Of a stretch of DNA of 64,000 nt, positions 33,810-42,524 are shown piece by piece; the first letter of the stretch is position 1, and the number at the start of each line of letters is the position of its first letter. The DNA comes from Candidatus Defluviilinea proxima (GTDB taxonomy: Bacteria; Chloroflexota; Anaerolineae; Anaerolineales; Villigracilaceae). The translations under genes were made by a program, and so were the position numbers. Where the stretch lies: contig JADKIW010000001.1 in assembly GCA_016721115.1 (NCBI GenBank), forward strand, positions 2,371,501 through 2,435,500, given 5' to 3'. Below the pieces are notes generated by a model. The model worked only from the letters and a program-made list of their open reading frames with translations. It had not been told where the DNA came from and did no database searches.

Positions 33810-34499
33810 TTATTCCTTGATAAATTGCTGTATGAGGGATTTCAGCTCAAACAGATACAAGTCATTACCGCTTGGACCGAAGAGGGGCATATTGTTAGAT
33901 ATTTCAAGCGAGACGATGCCATGCACGCGCGACCAGACGATCATTGCAACAGATATTGACAATGAGTCCACGTCGCCGCCAAACTTTTTCCATGTTTCAA
34001 AATAGTCGAGATATTCCTTCTGTACCTCGGGAAATTTATCTACCTTCAATTTGCCTGTCACACGTAATTTTTCAATAATGCTTACTGGCGCACTCAGGGA
34101 GCGAGCCGCAGAAGGCAGGACCTCCATTAACGGTGCTTCGTAGCCCGGAATAGGCGTACCGAAAATCAATTGGTACCGCTGTGGATAGGTACGTGCCCAA
34201 TTGCGGTATGCCAAACCAATTGCCATCAGGCGAGCAGTGTTGTCATCCTCTTCTACAGCATCTCGCGCTTCGATTTGCGAATCTCCAAAGGATGTATATG
34301 CGTCGATGATGAGCGCAGTGACCAATGCATCTCTGTCTGGAAAGTAGTTGTAGATGGCAGGGGCCGTGATCTTCAAAGCACGGGCAATAGCTCTCAGCGA
34401 AAGGGCAGGGGCACCGAACTCAGCGATCTGCTTCCAGGCAGTTTCCTTGATGGCTTCTTGAAGATTGGCGATCTGTTTTTTCTTTGTAGGTCTGACCAT
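33810..34499 (-). CDS. TetR-family transcriptional regulator
   Basis: A 229-aa repressor-type protein. The HTH is seen as GAPALSLRAIARALKITAPA followed by IYNYFPDRDALVTALI at residues about 29-64. The C-terminal ligand domain resembles the TetR_C_33/WHG type (YRNWARTYPQRYQLIFGTPI). It is the first gene of the operon ending at 26880. A palindromic site in its own promoter points to autorepression with the whole operon released by an unknown small ligand. Confidence 0.9.
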   Translation of the reverse strand: MVRPTKKKQIANLQEAIKETAWKQIAEFGAPALSLRAIARALKITAPAIYNYFPDRDALVTALIIDAYTSFGDSQIEARDAVEEDDNTARLMAIGLAYRNWARTYPQRYQLIFGTPIPGYEAPLMEVLPSAARSLSAPVSIIEKLRVTGKLKVDKFPEVQKEYLDYFETWKKFGGDVDSLSISVAMIVWSRVHGIVSLEISNNMPLFGPSGNDLYLFELKSLIQQFIKE

Positions 34500-34514
34500 G
34501 TTGACTCCTTATTT

Positions 34515-34556
34515 ACTATACACTGTAAATATACAGTGTATAGTTATTTAAGTCAA
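34515..34556 (-). promoter_or_regulatory. TetR operon promoter with perfect palindromic operator
   Basis: On the minus strand a TTGACT -35 box (34556-34551), a 17-bp spacer and a TATATT -10 box (34533-34528). Overlapping them is a perfect 13-bp inverted repeat ACTATACACTGTA / TACAGTGTATAGT (34515-34527 and 34532-34544) with a 4-nt centre. It is a textbook repressor site that would block polymerase. Confidence 0.88.
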
Positions 34557-34689
34557 GAGGCGAAATAAAGTGAACTTCGAGATTTTGAAAGCTGGACTAT
34601 TGGTTCTGTGGGAAAACTGCTTCTTGAATCTGGCGATTCAAAATGCTATACTCTCTCCAATTAGTCCACATTCGCCAATGGAGGAAGCA

Positions 34690-35853
34690 ATGCGCAAGTC
34701 AACTCGTACATTTGTTACGTTCGTTGTTCTACTGGTTCTACTTTCTACATTGACAGGTACCGCTTTCGCCGCACCTGCCGCACAAGCCAAATGGACGGTG
34801 ATGGTCTACATCTCAGGGGATAACAATCTTGAAGATTATGTTGTAAAAGATATTGAGTTGGAACTTGCGCCCATTGGTTCAAGTGCTAATGTACAAATAG
34901 TCGCATTGGCAGATCGTGCGCCCGGTTATGATACAAGCCGTGGAGATTGGCAGACGACAAAGCTCTACCACGTCACACCTGGCATGATCGCTGACTCTGC
35001 CAGCGCAGTTGCAGATTGGGGCGAGAAGAATATGGGGGAGGCGCAAACGCTGACCGAATTTGTTACATGGTCAAAGACTAATTACCCCGCCGATCATTAC
35101 GCGTTATATTTTTGGGGACATGGCTGGAATTGGCATCCCGGTTATGTGATGCAGGATGACACAAATGCCGATACGCTTGATTATGAAGAGATGAAAGCCA
35201 TCATCCCATCACTTGGTTTTATCGATGTGGTCGGATACGATGGCTGTAACATGGCGTCCATTGAAGTCTTCAAACTTTGGCATACTCATGCCACAGTGGT
35301 TGCCAGTTCACAGGAATATGTTGGTTGGGACGGCATTGAGTATGATATTGTGCTGGCACAATTAGCCGCCAATCCAAACATGACCGCTGATCAGGTGGCG
35401 ATAGCTACCAGTCAGAGCGCTTCTAATGACAAGACCTGGTCTGCTGTGGCTGTCGATGGGCGTTTGACTACCCTACTTACTGCCGTGGATCAATGGTCCG
35501 TCGCTTTGAAGAATGGACTCACTGCCAACCGCTCCAAATATGCCAAGGCGTTTACTGCGACTCGGAGCATGTGGCAGGCGCCAATGGATGATGATCTGTA
35601 CGATATGGCCTATGAAATTAATCGTAATGTGACGGACGCCAATATCAAGGCCAAGAGTCAGGCAGTGATGAATGCATTTGCTTCCGTGGTCTTACACGAA
35701 CGTCATGTGAACGCTTATTCGGATGTACATGGTATTTCGATCTATCTTATTACGAAAGCATCTCAAAAGGATTCAAACTATACGTACTATCGAACCCTGG
35801 ATTTTGCTCTGACTACAGGTTGGGATGAGTTCTTGGATGCATACGCAAAGTAG
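34690..35853 (+). CDS. Secreted clostripain-type cysteine peptidase (family C11)
   Basis: A 387-aa protein. The start is the ATG at 34690, with GGAGG just upstream; a longer frame to 34570 is not needed. The Sec signal peptide covers residues 1-27 (RTFVTFVVLLVLLSTLTGTA then FAA). The catalytic His is H144 in FWGHGWNWHPG, and the catalytic Cys is C186 in VGYDGCNMASIE, the C11 dyad. Clostripain-like enzymes cleave after Arg and need autoprocessing; here the body ends at residue 387 without extra anchor domains. It probably degrades extracellular protein. It is transcribed divergently from the TetR operon and ends at a strong terminator. Confidence 0.9.
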   Translation: MRKSTRTFVTFVVLLVLLSTLTGTAFAAPAAQAKWTVMVYISGDNNLEDYVVKDIELELAPIGSSANVQIVALADRAPGYDTSRGDWQTTKLYHVTPGMIADSASAVADWGEKNMGEAQTLTEFVTWSKTNYPADHYALYFWGHGWNWHPGYVMQDDTNADTLDYEEMKAIIPSLGFIDVVGYDGCNMASIEVFKLWHTHATVVASSQEYVGWDGIEYDIVLAQLAANPNMTADQVAIATSQSASNDKTWSAVAVDGRLTTLLTAVDQWSVALKNGLTANRSKYAKAFTATRSMWQAPMDDDLYDMAYEINRNVTDANIKAKSQAVMNAFASVVLHERHVNAYSDVHGISIYLITKASQKDSNYTYYRTLDFALTTGWDEFLDAYAK

Positions 35854-35866
35854 ATAAGCCGCAGGT

Positions 35867-35917
35867 AGAATCAAAAAGGACATCAGAGCTAAAAACCCTG
35901 ATGTCCTTTTTGATTCT
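35867..35917. terminator. Bidirectional terminator between C11 and GH16 genes
   Basis: Perfect 20-bp stem (35867-35886 and 35898-35917) with an 11-nt loop; A/T runs within the stem serve as tails for both directions. Confidence 0.88.
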
Positions 35918-35926
35918 TAGATCGTA

Positions 35927-36763
35927 TCAAGGACGTTGATACACACGCACGTAATCTACTAATAATTGTTGTGGGAAGATGTCGGAGCCATCAGGGTAGC
36001 CTGGCCAACCGCCTCCCACGGCTACGTTCAGGATGATAAAGAAGGGATGATCAAAGACCCATTCCCCGGGCACATCCGCTTTGGTGACTTTGAATGTTTG
36101 CGCCTCATCAATATACCAGCGGATTTCAGCCGGTTCCCATTCAATTGCGTATACATGAAAATCGCTTTGCAAGGATCCCTGTGGCAGATCGGTATGTGTG
36201 CCTATACCTTTCGCGGCGGAATAACCGGGTCCATGCACGGTGTTGTAAACAGTGTTCGGTTCTTTGCCGATCAATTCCATGATGTCGATCTCGCCGCTAT
36301 TGGGCCAGATCGTCGTTTTGTCGATATTATCGCCAAGCATCCAAAAGGCGGGCCAAATACCCTGTCCTTGCGGAAGTTTCATCCGCCCTTCGATACGCCC
36401 ATATTGCCAGGCTTGCAGGTCTTGGGTCTTGATGCGTGCAGATGTGTAACCGAATTTGCCGGTTTCATCTGCGCGTGCTTCAATGACCAGATTGCCGTTC
36501 TCAACGCGCGCATTTTCAGTGCGGTTCGTGTATTCTTCCAATTCTGCATTGCCCCAACCGTTCGCACCGAGATCAAATTTCCAATTGCTCAAATCAAGCG
36601 CGTCGCCATTGAACTCATCCTGCCAGATCAAATTCCAACCGTTTCGTTCGCTTTCTGGAGTTGGGCTTGGTTGTGGGGTGGATGTGGGCGGTATCGGCGT
36701 GGGAGTTACACAGGCTGATACCGCTAGGATAACTAATACAGTGAAGTAAAGTTTTTTTAGCAC
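35927..36763 (-). CDS. GH16-family endo-beta-glucanase lipoprotein (laminarinase/licheninase type)
   Basis: A 278-aa glycoside hydrolase. A lipoprotein signal ends with AVSAC (Cys18), followed by a Pro/Thr-rich linker (to about residue 40) and a GH16 jelly-roll domain. Catalytic residues are in EIDIME: Glu158 (nucleophile), Asp160 and Glu163 (acid/base). Substrate-binding blocks are SARIKTQDLQAWQYGRIEGR and GIWPAFWMLGDN. The EIDIME form points to endo-beta-1,3(4)-glucanases rather than kappa-carrageenases. It is probably anchored at the cell surface and used to digest polysaccharide. Confidence 0.92.
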   Translation of the reverse strand: MLKKLYFTVLVILAVSACVTPTPIPPTSTPQPSPTPESERNGWNLIWQDEFNGDALDLSNWKFDLGANGWGNAELEEYTNRTENARVENGNLVIEARADETGKFGYTSARIKTQDLQAWQYGRIEGRMKLPQGQGIWPAFWMLGDNIDKTTIWPNSGEIDIMELIGKEPNTVYNTVHGPGYSAAKGIGTHTDLPQGSLQSDFHVYAIEWEPAEIRWYIDEAQTFKVTKADVPGEWVFDHPFFIILNVAVGGGWPGYPDGSDIFPQQLLVDYVRVYQRP

Positions 36764-36780
36764 GATGGTTTCCTTAGGCG

Positions 36781-37962
36781 TTATTGTATTACACCCAACT
36801 TCTTTCCAACTTTAGCGAATGCATCCAGACCTTTACCGAGGTCATCATTATCATGCGCAGCGGAGATCATGACTCGAATACGAGCCTTGCCTTTTGGTAC
36901 AGTGGGGAACCCGATGGACATAGCAAAGACGCCTTCTTCAAATAGCTCACGGCTAAATTGTTGTGCCAATGGTGCTTCACCGAGCATGACGGGTGTGATG
37001 GGTGTTTCGCTGACACCCGTGTCAAACCCGAGTTTCTTCATTTCCTCTTTGAAGTATTTGGCATTAGCCCAGAGCTTGTCCACGAGTTCGGTGGATTCTT
37101 CGAGCAGGTCAACTGCCGCCAGACATGCCGCTGCATCGGGTGCGGTGACAGCAGAGGAGAACAAGAACGGTCGTCCGCGTTGACGCAGCCATTCAACGAT
37201 CTCTTTTTTGCCCGCAACGATACCTCCCACAACGCCGAATGCTTTCGACATCGTGCCGACTTCGATGTCAATTTTTCCATGCAAACCGAAGTGATCCACG
37301 ATGCCACGTCCGCCTTTGCCGAGAACACCTTCGCCGTGTGCGTCATCCACCATAAATAGAATATCGTACTTCTTGGCAACTTCATACAGGGCAGGGAGGG
37401 GGGCGATATCGCCGTCCATGCTGAAGACGCCATCAGTGATGATCAAGGCTCGGCGGAAGTTTGAAGCGTGTTCTTTGATCGCGTCCTCTAAAGCGCTAGC
37501 GTCGTTATGTTCATACGCGACGATCTTCGCTCCCGAGAGTCGACATCCATCAATGATCGATGCATGGTTCAGACGGTCAGAAAAGATCACGTCGTCTTTG
37601 CCAACCAACGCCGAGATAGTTCCGAGATTGGCCGTGAAGCCCGATTGAAACGTGATGACATCTTCGGCCCCTTTGAACTTGGCGAGTCGCTGTTCGAGTT
37701 GGATGTGCAGATCGGTTGTGCCAGCAATGGTACGCACTGCGGCAGGGCCAACGCCATATTTCTTCGTCGCATCCTTTGCGGCTTCCACGAGCCTTGGGTG
37801 ATTCGCCAAACCGAGATAATTGTTCGAACAAAAGTTGAGAGCGTTCTTTCCATCCACTGTAATCCACGCACCTTGTGCCGAGCCGATCGTGCGGATGCGG
37901 TTGTATAACCCCTGTTCTTTCAAGCCGTCAATTTCCTGTGTGAGCCAATCAAGTTTGGACAT
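36781..37962 (-). CDS. kbl: 2-amino-3-ketobutyrate CoA ligase (glycine C-acetyltransferase)
   Basis: A 393-aa PLP enzyme of the alpha-oxoamine synthase family. The PLP lysine is Lys240 in GTMSKAFGVVGG, with DDAHG (about residues 206-210) binding the cofactor and SNNYLGLANHPR at the N-terminus typical of Kbl. Kbl cleaves 2-amino-3-ketobutyrate with CoA to glycine and acetyl-CoA in threonine breakdown. The partner threonine dehydrogenase (tdh) is not in the window. The related BioF and HemA types differ in the glycine-rich loop; the N-terminal sequence fits Kbl best. The reaction is therefore likely but not certain. Confidence 0.85.
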   Translation of the reverse strand: MSKLDWLTQEIDGLKEQGLYNRIRTIGSAQGAWITVDGKNALNFCSNNYLGLANHPRLVEAAKDATKKYGVGPAAVRTIAGTTDLHIQLEQRLAKFKGAEDVITFQSGFTANLGTISALVGKDDVIFSDRLNHASIIDGCRLSGAKIVAYEHNDASALEDAIKEHASNFRRALIITDGVFSMDGDIAPLPALYEVAKKYDILFMVDDAHGEGVLGKGGRGIVDHFGLHGKIDIEVGTMSKAFGVVGGIVAGKKEIVEWLRQRGRPFLFSSAVTAPDAAACLAAVDLLEESTELVDKLWANAKYFKEEMKKLGFDTGVSETPITPVMLGEAPLAQQFSRELFEEGVFAMSIGFPTVPKGKARIRVMISAAHDNDDLGKGLDAFAKVGKKLGVIQ

Positions 37963-37990
37963 GGAAACTCCTGTGATTATATTGTTCCGG

Positions 37991-38102
37991 TGGTTGAGTA
38001 GGGCTGAGCGCTTTTCTCAGCCTGTATCGAAACCACCACTTTCATGTGTACTTGTTATTGCTGGTTTCGATACGCTCGCAAAAAACGCTCGCTACTCAAC
38101 CA
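37991..38102. repeat. Long inverted repeat (TGGTTGAGTAG ... CTACTCAACCA)
   Basis: A 112-bp nested inverted repeat: outer arms TGGTTGAGTAG / CTACTCAACCA, inner arms around GTATCGAAACCA / TGGTTTCGATAC. It fills the gap between kbl and the SDR remnant. It may be a non-autonomous mobile element (inference). Confidence 0.85.
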
Positions 38103-38140
38103 GCGATTTTCTATTTTCATTATAGTCATTAAACAAAAAA

Positions 38141-38169
38141 CGACTGTCACAACCTTTCAGTGACAGTCG
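38141..38169 (-). terminator. Hairpin terminator after SDR remnant
   Basis: Arms CGACTGTCAC / GTGACAGTCG (10 bp perfect, 9-nt loop) with a run of six T on the minus strand. It lies just after the stop of the truncated SDR frame. Confidence 0.8.
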
Positions 38170-38176
38170 CCGTGTT

Positions 38177-38500
38177 CTAAAAATCTTTCAAAGTTAGTGG
38201 TCTTGGTTGCTTGCCATCTATATCTTTAATGCCGTATTCCAGCGCCTCTTGTGCCGCTACCAATACTTGTCCGCTCTTCTTCATGATCTTCGGGTCATTC
38301 GCCAAAGCAGTGACCACTCGACCAATGAATTGCGGGGACTCAGAGTTACTCATATCGAAGTGCTTCGCGTTGCGCATGACCGACTCGGTTCGTACCAAGC
38401 CTGGATATAAAGAAACGACCGCCACTTTGAACTTTTTCAATTCATGTGCCATGTATTCGGTCATCTTGTCCACTGCAACCTTCTTAGTCAGCGAACCCAT
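38177..38500 (-). pseudogene. C-terminal remnant of a short-chain dehydrogenase
   Basis: A 107-aa frame starting MGSLTKKVAVDKMTEYMAHE and continuing FKVAVVSLYPGLVRTE, then a C-terminal SDR tail. In complete SDR proteins (DHRS1-like) this starts just at the YxxxK helix; the NAD-binding Rossmann half and the catalytic Tyr are missing. The 75 bp upstream hold no SDR code. It cannot be active as an oxidoreductase. Gene decay is the simplest reading; a terminator still follows it. Confidence 0.75.
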
Positions 38501-38575
38501 TCAGCCTCCTTTTGGAATAAATGATTGGATAAGGGTTTTGATTAAAACAGATATTCAGTTGAGTTTCAAGGGAAA

Positions 38576-39769
38576 TTACACGTTTAAGAATAACATCTCT
38601 CTCGTTTGACGTAAGAGTATCCAAGTCAGCGTGATATATAAAAGATATGGCAGTATAAAATATATTGGTAAAACTGCAGCAGAGACAAATAAAGCTGACG
38701 ATGCTCCTGCGAACAAAGTAGATGATTTGGGGAAAGATAAGAAGGGGGTGATTACTTTGATAGTCAATAAAATTGGGAGAAGTAACACGGTCAGATCATG
38801 GTAATGAAGGTGTGGTGCAAAAAATAACGCTCCAATAATGGATAGTCCCAATAAATGTTCGTCTGGCATCTTGACGCGTGACCACATTACGATAAGAAGT
38901 CCAATTCCAAAAATATACCCACCCCATGAGATAAATCTAATGATGGTCTCGTCAACGAAGGGAAATATGCGAAGAAGTAGGCCTAGCAAGTTGAACATCA
39001 CTGCTTGATTCATGCCAAACCAATTTCCTCCAGCAGTGATAAGCAAAACATCAACAAATTCCTTTGTGCCACTTGTTCCCAATATCGCGATACTGAACAC
39101 TACAAGAAACAGGGTTGGTGTGAAAAAACGCCACCAAACCCTTATAAAACGGATAAATATGGGAATTGCTAACGCCAGAAAAATGTGTGGCCGCACCGTG
39201 ACCAATGCCAGACCCATGCCAGCCAGCCAATCATTTTTTTTCAGAATACCAACACTTAACAGCGCTACGCCAAAATAAAGGATGACCGAATCTTGCCCCA
39301 TCAAAAGGCTGATGAAGAATGGATAAAAAATTACTGCTCCACCCAATAAGGTTAAGCTATCAAACCAAGATTGATCAGGAAAGTTTGAACGAAGAAAAAT
39401 AAGAGTCCCGGTTATGAATAGCGTGAGAAGAATAATGACCCACCGTATGAATGAATCAACATAACTTGAGCTGACCAGTAATCGAAGGAAGGGGACCAAA
39501 TACGGTATATGGTTGTAGGGAAGGATCTGGCCTTCTGGCATATCGGAGCCAACAACCTCCTCCTCGATCTTTTGCTGAAGGTCGAGGTTGTATACAGATG
39601 AAAAACCAAACATCTGGGCAACCCGCCCTGCTGAATAAAAATGAATAAAATCTGCTCCTGTTGGCGCAACAGGATTTGAAATCATTTGAATCCATTGCAT
39701 TGCAAACCAAGTAACGAGCGAAAATATTACTGTGATCCGTGCGATGCGCCAAACGTCAAGTTTATTCAT
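38576..39769 (-). CDS. GT87-family (DUF2029) polyprenol-sugar-dependent mannosyltransferase-like membrane protein
   Basis: About 397 aa, from the ATG at 39769, with ten or so hydrophobic helices, typical of GT-C enzymes using a polyprenyl-phosphate sugar. The first luminal loop carries the acidic residue expected (PTGADFIHFYSAGRVAQMFG), and the GQDSVILYFGVALLSVGILK block follows. It overlaps the stop of the 549-aa protein by 8 nt (AATGAATAA), so they are translationally coupled. The donor and acceptor are unknown. Confidence 0.75.
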   Translation of the reverse strand: MNKLDVWRIARITVIFSLVTWFAMQWIQMISNPVAPTGADFIHFYSAGRVAQMFGFSSVYNLDLQQKIEEEVVGSDMPEGQILPYNHIPYLVPFLRLLVSSSYVDSFIRWVIILLTLFITGTLIFLRSNFPDQSWFDSLTLLGGAVIFYPFFISLLMGQDSVILYFGVALLSVGILKKNDWLAGMGLALVTVRPHIFLALAIPIFIRFIRVWWRFFTPTLFLVVFSIAILGTSGTKEFVDVLLITAGGNWFGMNQAVMFNLLGLLLRIFPFVDETIIRFISWGGYIFGIGLLIVMWSRVKMPDEHLLGLSIIGALFFAPHLHYHDLTVLLLPILLTIKVITPFLSFPKSSTLFAGASSALFVSAAVLPIYFILPYLLYITLTWILLRQTREMLFLNV

Positions 39770-41396
39770 TGATCTCTGCCAGTACACCCAATTCTGCCAA
39801 CGCCTCCATCACTTTTTGAATGGCTCCACTTTTGACTGTTACTGCTGTTGGACTTAATACTTCGCCCAAATATTTTGATGCCTTTGATTTGCGCATCTCT
39901 TCCAAAATCTCGGGCCTGCTCAGCCTTAATATGACTTGAGTCTCCACCCGGGCCTCTGTGCCATTAACTTCCCAGCGTTTGAGTGCCTGCACGAGCGAAG
40001 GTGGAACTTTACCGCTCGTGTGTTTGACAAGCAATGCCAATAACTGTTCGGCTTTAAGCCCCTGTTCTTTGGCTTTGGTCAGCGAGTTGGTCGTAATGCG
40101 ATATTGATATGCGTCTTTCTTTTCTTCATTCCATTCGCAGAAGCGTGAGATTTGATAGCGAACAACACGTGGGGCAGTTCTTTCTACGCTGATTTTTCCG
40201 TTTGAGGAAACCGATACCTTGCCCTTTTCGTCGAATGTTGAACGGCCAGTGTCTGATGTGATTCGAAATGCAGTGACCTCTGTCGCTCCCTCTGCAATTG
40301 ATAAATCCACACGCCCAAGCCAGTGAAGGATGTTTGTGATGAAATACTTGATAAGTGCGCCGTCCACCTGATCCCAGTAGGAGAAGCCACGCAGAAATTG
40401 TCCATCGGATGCGCGTTTGATGAACCATGAATCGTAGTCACCGGCGGGACGTTGAAAGTCGGCATACTTTGTTTTGATGTCGCGGATAAAAGAGTTGAGA
40501 CTCCACCATTTATCTTCGGGAATGGCATCGAGCAAATTGAGTAGGAATTCGCGTGTTTCAAATGGCTGATTTGTCCATTCGCCTTCGCAGACGATGCTGG
40601 GCATGAGCTTGAGTTCGTTGAAAGTTGTACTTTCAACCCAGGCATCTTGCAAGATTTTCAACGCTTCATTGCGTGGGGCTTCGAAAAACGCTTTGACAGC
40701 TTCAGCTTGGATGGTGTTTTTCTTGATGAGTTTTGCTGATGTAAGCAAACCATGGAATCCAGAAGCTCGTGTGCCCGCTAGGGTATGCTTCTGGGTATTC
40801 GCCAGCAAGCTGGCTGAGTCCATACTTTTACCCATGCGTAGTGCGGCAAGTAAAGTAGTTACATCATCTAAAACGGAATCGTTTGCGAGAATCTCTTGGC
40901 CTTTTTCGCCGGGAGATGCAGGGCGACCAAGCGCTTCGACCTCGATAGGCGGCTCGTTATCTTTACTGCTTTCGATGAGGAGCAATAGATCATCAGGGAT
41001 GTAAGCAAATTCTTGTGAGCCTTTGTCGGTTTCGAAGAAGGCTTTGGCGAGTATGCCGCGATAGAAGAGAGCTTCGGAAGTGGAAGATGGTTTAAGGTGT
41101 GGACGCTCCCGATCGCGTTTGCCTGCGCCCATTTCGCGGATGTCGCCGTATTTGCGCGTGAAGGCGGGCCATGCGATCCGTCCGCCTGAGTTGACGAGGT
41201 CGGTTATGGCAAGATCCACTTGAGGGGAGAGAGACTCCATTAATTCAGCGAGCAGTTCAAAGTCGAGGAGAGAGGCGGATAGTTCCTCGCGTGCTGAATC
41301 TACATCGACAGAATTCAGTTCGATGCCCCAGAATTCTGCGATGATACGGAGATGTCCAATATCTTGTTTGAGAAGGGAGTGAATTAGATCAGGCAT
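39762..41396 (-). CDS. Large protein with XPB/Ssl2 N-terminal-like (helicase-associated) region
   Basis: About 544 aa from the ATG at 41396 (MPDLIHSLLKQDIGHLRIIA). It shows winged-helix-like segments (LAITDLVNSGGRIAWPAFTR at about 65-84). A helical middle (about 180-300) and a C-terminal region with TSGKVPPSLVQALKRWEVNG and KASKYLGEVLSPTAVTVKSG resemble the PF13625 domain found next to XPB/Ssl2 helicase and in Chloroflexota/Actinobacteria stand-alone proteins. No helicase motif is present. Possibly DNA- or RNA-binding. Coupled to a GT87 gene, an unexplained pairing. Confidence 0.55.
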   Translation of the reverse strand: MPDLIHSLLKQDIGHLRIIAEFWGIELNSVDVDSAREELSASLLDFELLAELMESLSPQVDLAITDLVNSGGRIAWPAFTRKYGDIREMGAGKRDRERPHLKPSSTSEALFYRGILAKAFFETDKGSQEFAYIPDDLLLLIESSKDNEPPIEVEALGRPASPGEKGQEILANDSVLDDVTTLLAALRMGKSMDSASLLANTQKHTLAGTRASGFHGLLTSAKLIKKNTIQAEAVKAFFEAPRNEALKILQDAWVESTTFNELKLMPSIVCEGEWTNQPFETREFLLNLLDAIPEDKWWSLNSFIRDIKTKYADFQRPAGDYDSWFIKRASDGQFLRGFSYWDQVDGALIKYFITNILHWLGRVDLSIAEGATEVTAFRITSDTGRSTFDEKGKVSVSSNGKISVERTAPRVVRYQISRFCEWNEEKKDAYQYRITTNSLTKAKEQGLKAEQLLALLVKHTSGKVPPSLVQALKRWEVNGTEARVETQVILRLSRPEILEEMRKSKASKYLGEVLSPTAVTVKSGAIQKVMEALAELGVLAEINE

Positions 41397-41403
41397 GGGG
41401 TAA

Positions 41404-41440
41404 GTATACAAGTAGACGGGGAACGAGTCTACTTGTATAC
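41404..41440. terminator. Inverted repeat with terminator potential
   Basis: Perfect 14-bp arms GTATACAAGTAGAC / GTCTACTTGTATAC with a 9-nt loop. It lies after the lipid-kinase stop and just before the start of the 544-aa gene. No clear T run, so it may be an operator instead. Confidence 0.55.
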
Positions 41441-41449
41441 GTGTGTACT

Positions 41450-42361
41450 TTACCCTCTTACTATTCTCAATGCATTGGGCAGGACCTCAAACGACACTTT
41501 ACGGAGGTCAGAGCCGGGGCCGGAGTAGATCTCGCCATCAGCATGGATGTACATTGGGCGATCTGCGGTGATCGAGAATTTTTTGCACGTGCCCATTTTG
41601 ACTTCTTTGAAGCGGCCATGTGTGCCTTTTAGCACTTCAGGTACGATACGGAACATCATGGCGCGGCTGACGTTGGTGATCATGGCGTAGTGGAGGACGC
41701 CATCGTCAATTTTCGCTTCAGGAGCGATGAGAAAGCCGCCACCTTCGCGTGGACCATTACAGAGAATAAGGTAGATAACGCTTTGTTCCCATTTTTCACC
41801 ATCGGATTCGATTTGCATTTGGATGGGGTTGTGATCGAAGATGATGGTTTGAATGACGGCTGTGAGGTACATGATGAAGCCGCGCAGAATGGGGAGGCGG
41901 TGTGAACGGATGGTGACGGTTGCTCCGAAGCCAATGCCGAGCGTGTTATCGAAATATTCTTTGCGCCCATCTGCATCGGTCATTAAGCCGAGGTCAACCA
42001 GGGATGGCTCACCATTGATGGCATGTGTGAGGGCTTGTGTCGGAGTTGTGGATATGCCGATGCCGTGTCCAAAATCGTTTCCTGATCCGGCAGGGACAAT
42101 GCCAAGGATGGGACGTTTGTTTTCGGGGATTTGCATGAGGCCGTTCATTACTTCGTGAACTGTACCGTCGCCGCCCATGGCAATGACCATATCGTACCCT
42201 TCGGAGTTTTTTGCCAGATCAATGGCGTGACCAGGGTAGACCGTGCCGCTCCACTCTATGCCACCGTGTTGTTCTGTGACGGAGCGTAGGTCGCGGGCGA
42301 TGCGCCAGGCGTTGCCCATATCTGCCATGGGATTCAATATGATCTTGATTTTGCGATGCAT
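41450..42361 (-). CDS. Diacylglycerol/lipid kinase (DAGK catalytic domain)
   Basis: A 303-aa YegS/DgkB-family kinase. The signature is complete: KIILNPMADMGNAWR at the N-terminus, ATP-binding MGGDGTVHEVMNGLMQIPEN at about residues 62-82, and GIVPAGSGNDFGHGIG at about 90-105. The C-terminal half has the beta-rich lipid-binding region (GGGFLIAPEAKIDDGVLHYA). It probably phosphorylates a diacylglycerol, ceramide or polyprenol. The neighbour is a membrane glycosyltransferase, consistent with lipid-linked sugar work, but the substrate is an inference. Confidence 0.9.
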   Translation of the reverse strand: MHRKIKIILNPMADMGNAWRIARDLRSVTEQHGGIEWSGTVYPGHAIDLAKNSEGYDMVIAMGGDGTVHEVMNGLMQIPENKRPILGIVPAGSGNDFGHGIGISTTPTQALTHAINGEPSLVDLGLMTDADGRKEYFDNTLGIGFGATVTIRSHRLPILRGFIMYLTAVIQTIIFDHNPIQMQIESDGEKWEQSVIYLILCNGPREGGGFLIAPEAKIDDGVLHYAMITNVSRAMMFRIVPEVLKGTHGRFKEVKMGTCKKFSITADRPMYIHADGEIYSGPGSDLRKVSFEVLPNALRIVRG

Positions 42362-42386
42362 AAGGACATTCTCCTTGTGATGGGAA

Positions 42387-42469
42387 TGTCACTCTGAATG
42401 ACGGCAAGGGGTCTCTACTTTGAGCATATGAGACTCCTTGGTCGTAACAAACGCTCCCTCAGAGTGACA
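42387..42469. repeat. Inverted repeat TGTCACTCTGA ... TCAGAGTGACA
   Basis: Arms TGTCACTCTGA and TCAGAGTGACA, with inner GGGTCTC / GAGACTCC words. It stands between the GGDEF gene terminator and the lipid-kinase start and has no coding frame. Confidence 0.8.
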
Positions 42470-42501
42470 GATTTTCACAAATTATAACCCCCGTAAAATC
42501 A

Positions 42502-42524
42502 ATCGGAGGCTATTCGCCTCCGAT
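42502..42524 (-). terminator. Terminator of the GGDEF gene
   Basis: Stem ATCGGAGGC / GCCTCCGAT with a 5-nt loop, overlapping the stop codon of the GGDEF gene; the minus-strand tail is GATTTTACG. Moderately strong. Confidence 0.7.

Noticed and set aside
35966..36718. A 250-aa plus-strand frame
   Set aside because: Shadow of the GH16 gene, whose EIDIME site and lipoprotein signal are in the minus frame.
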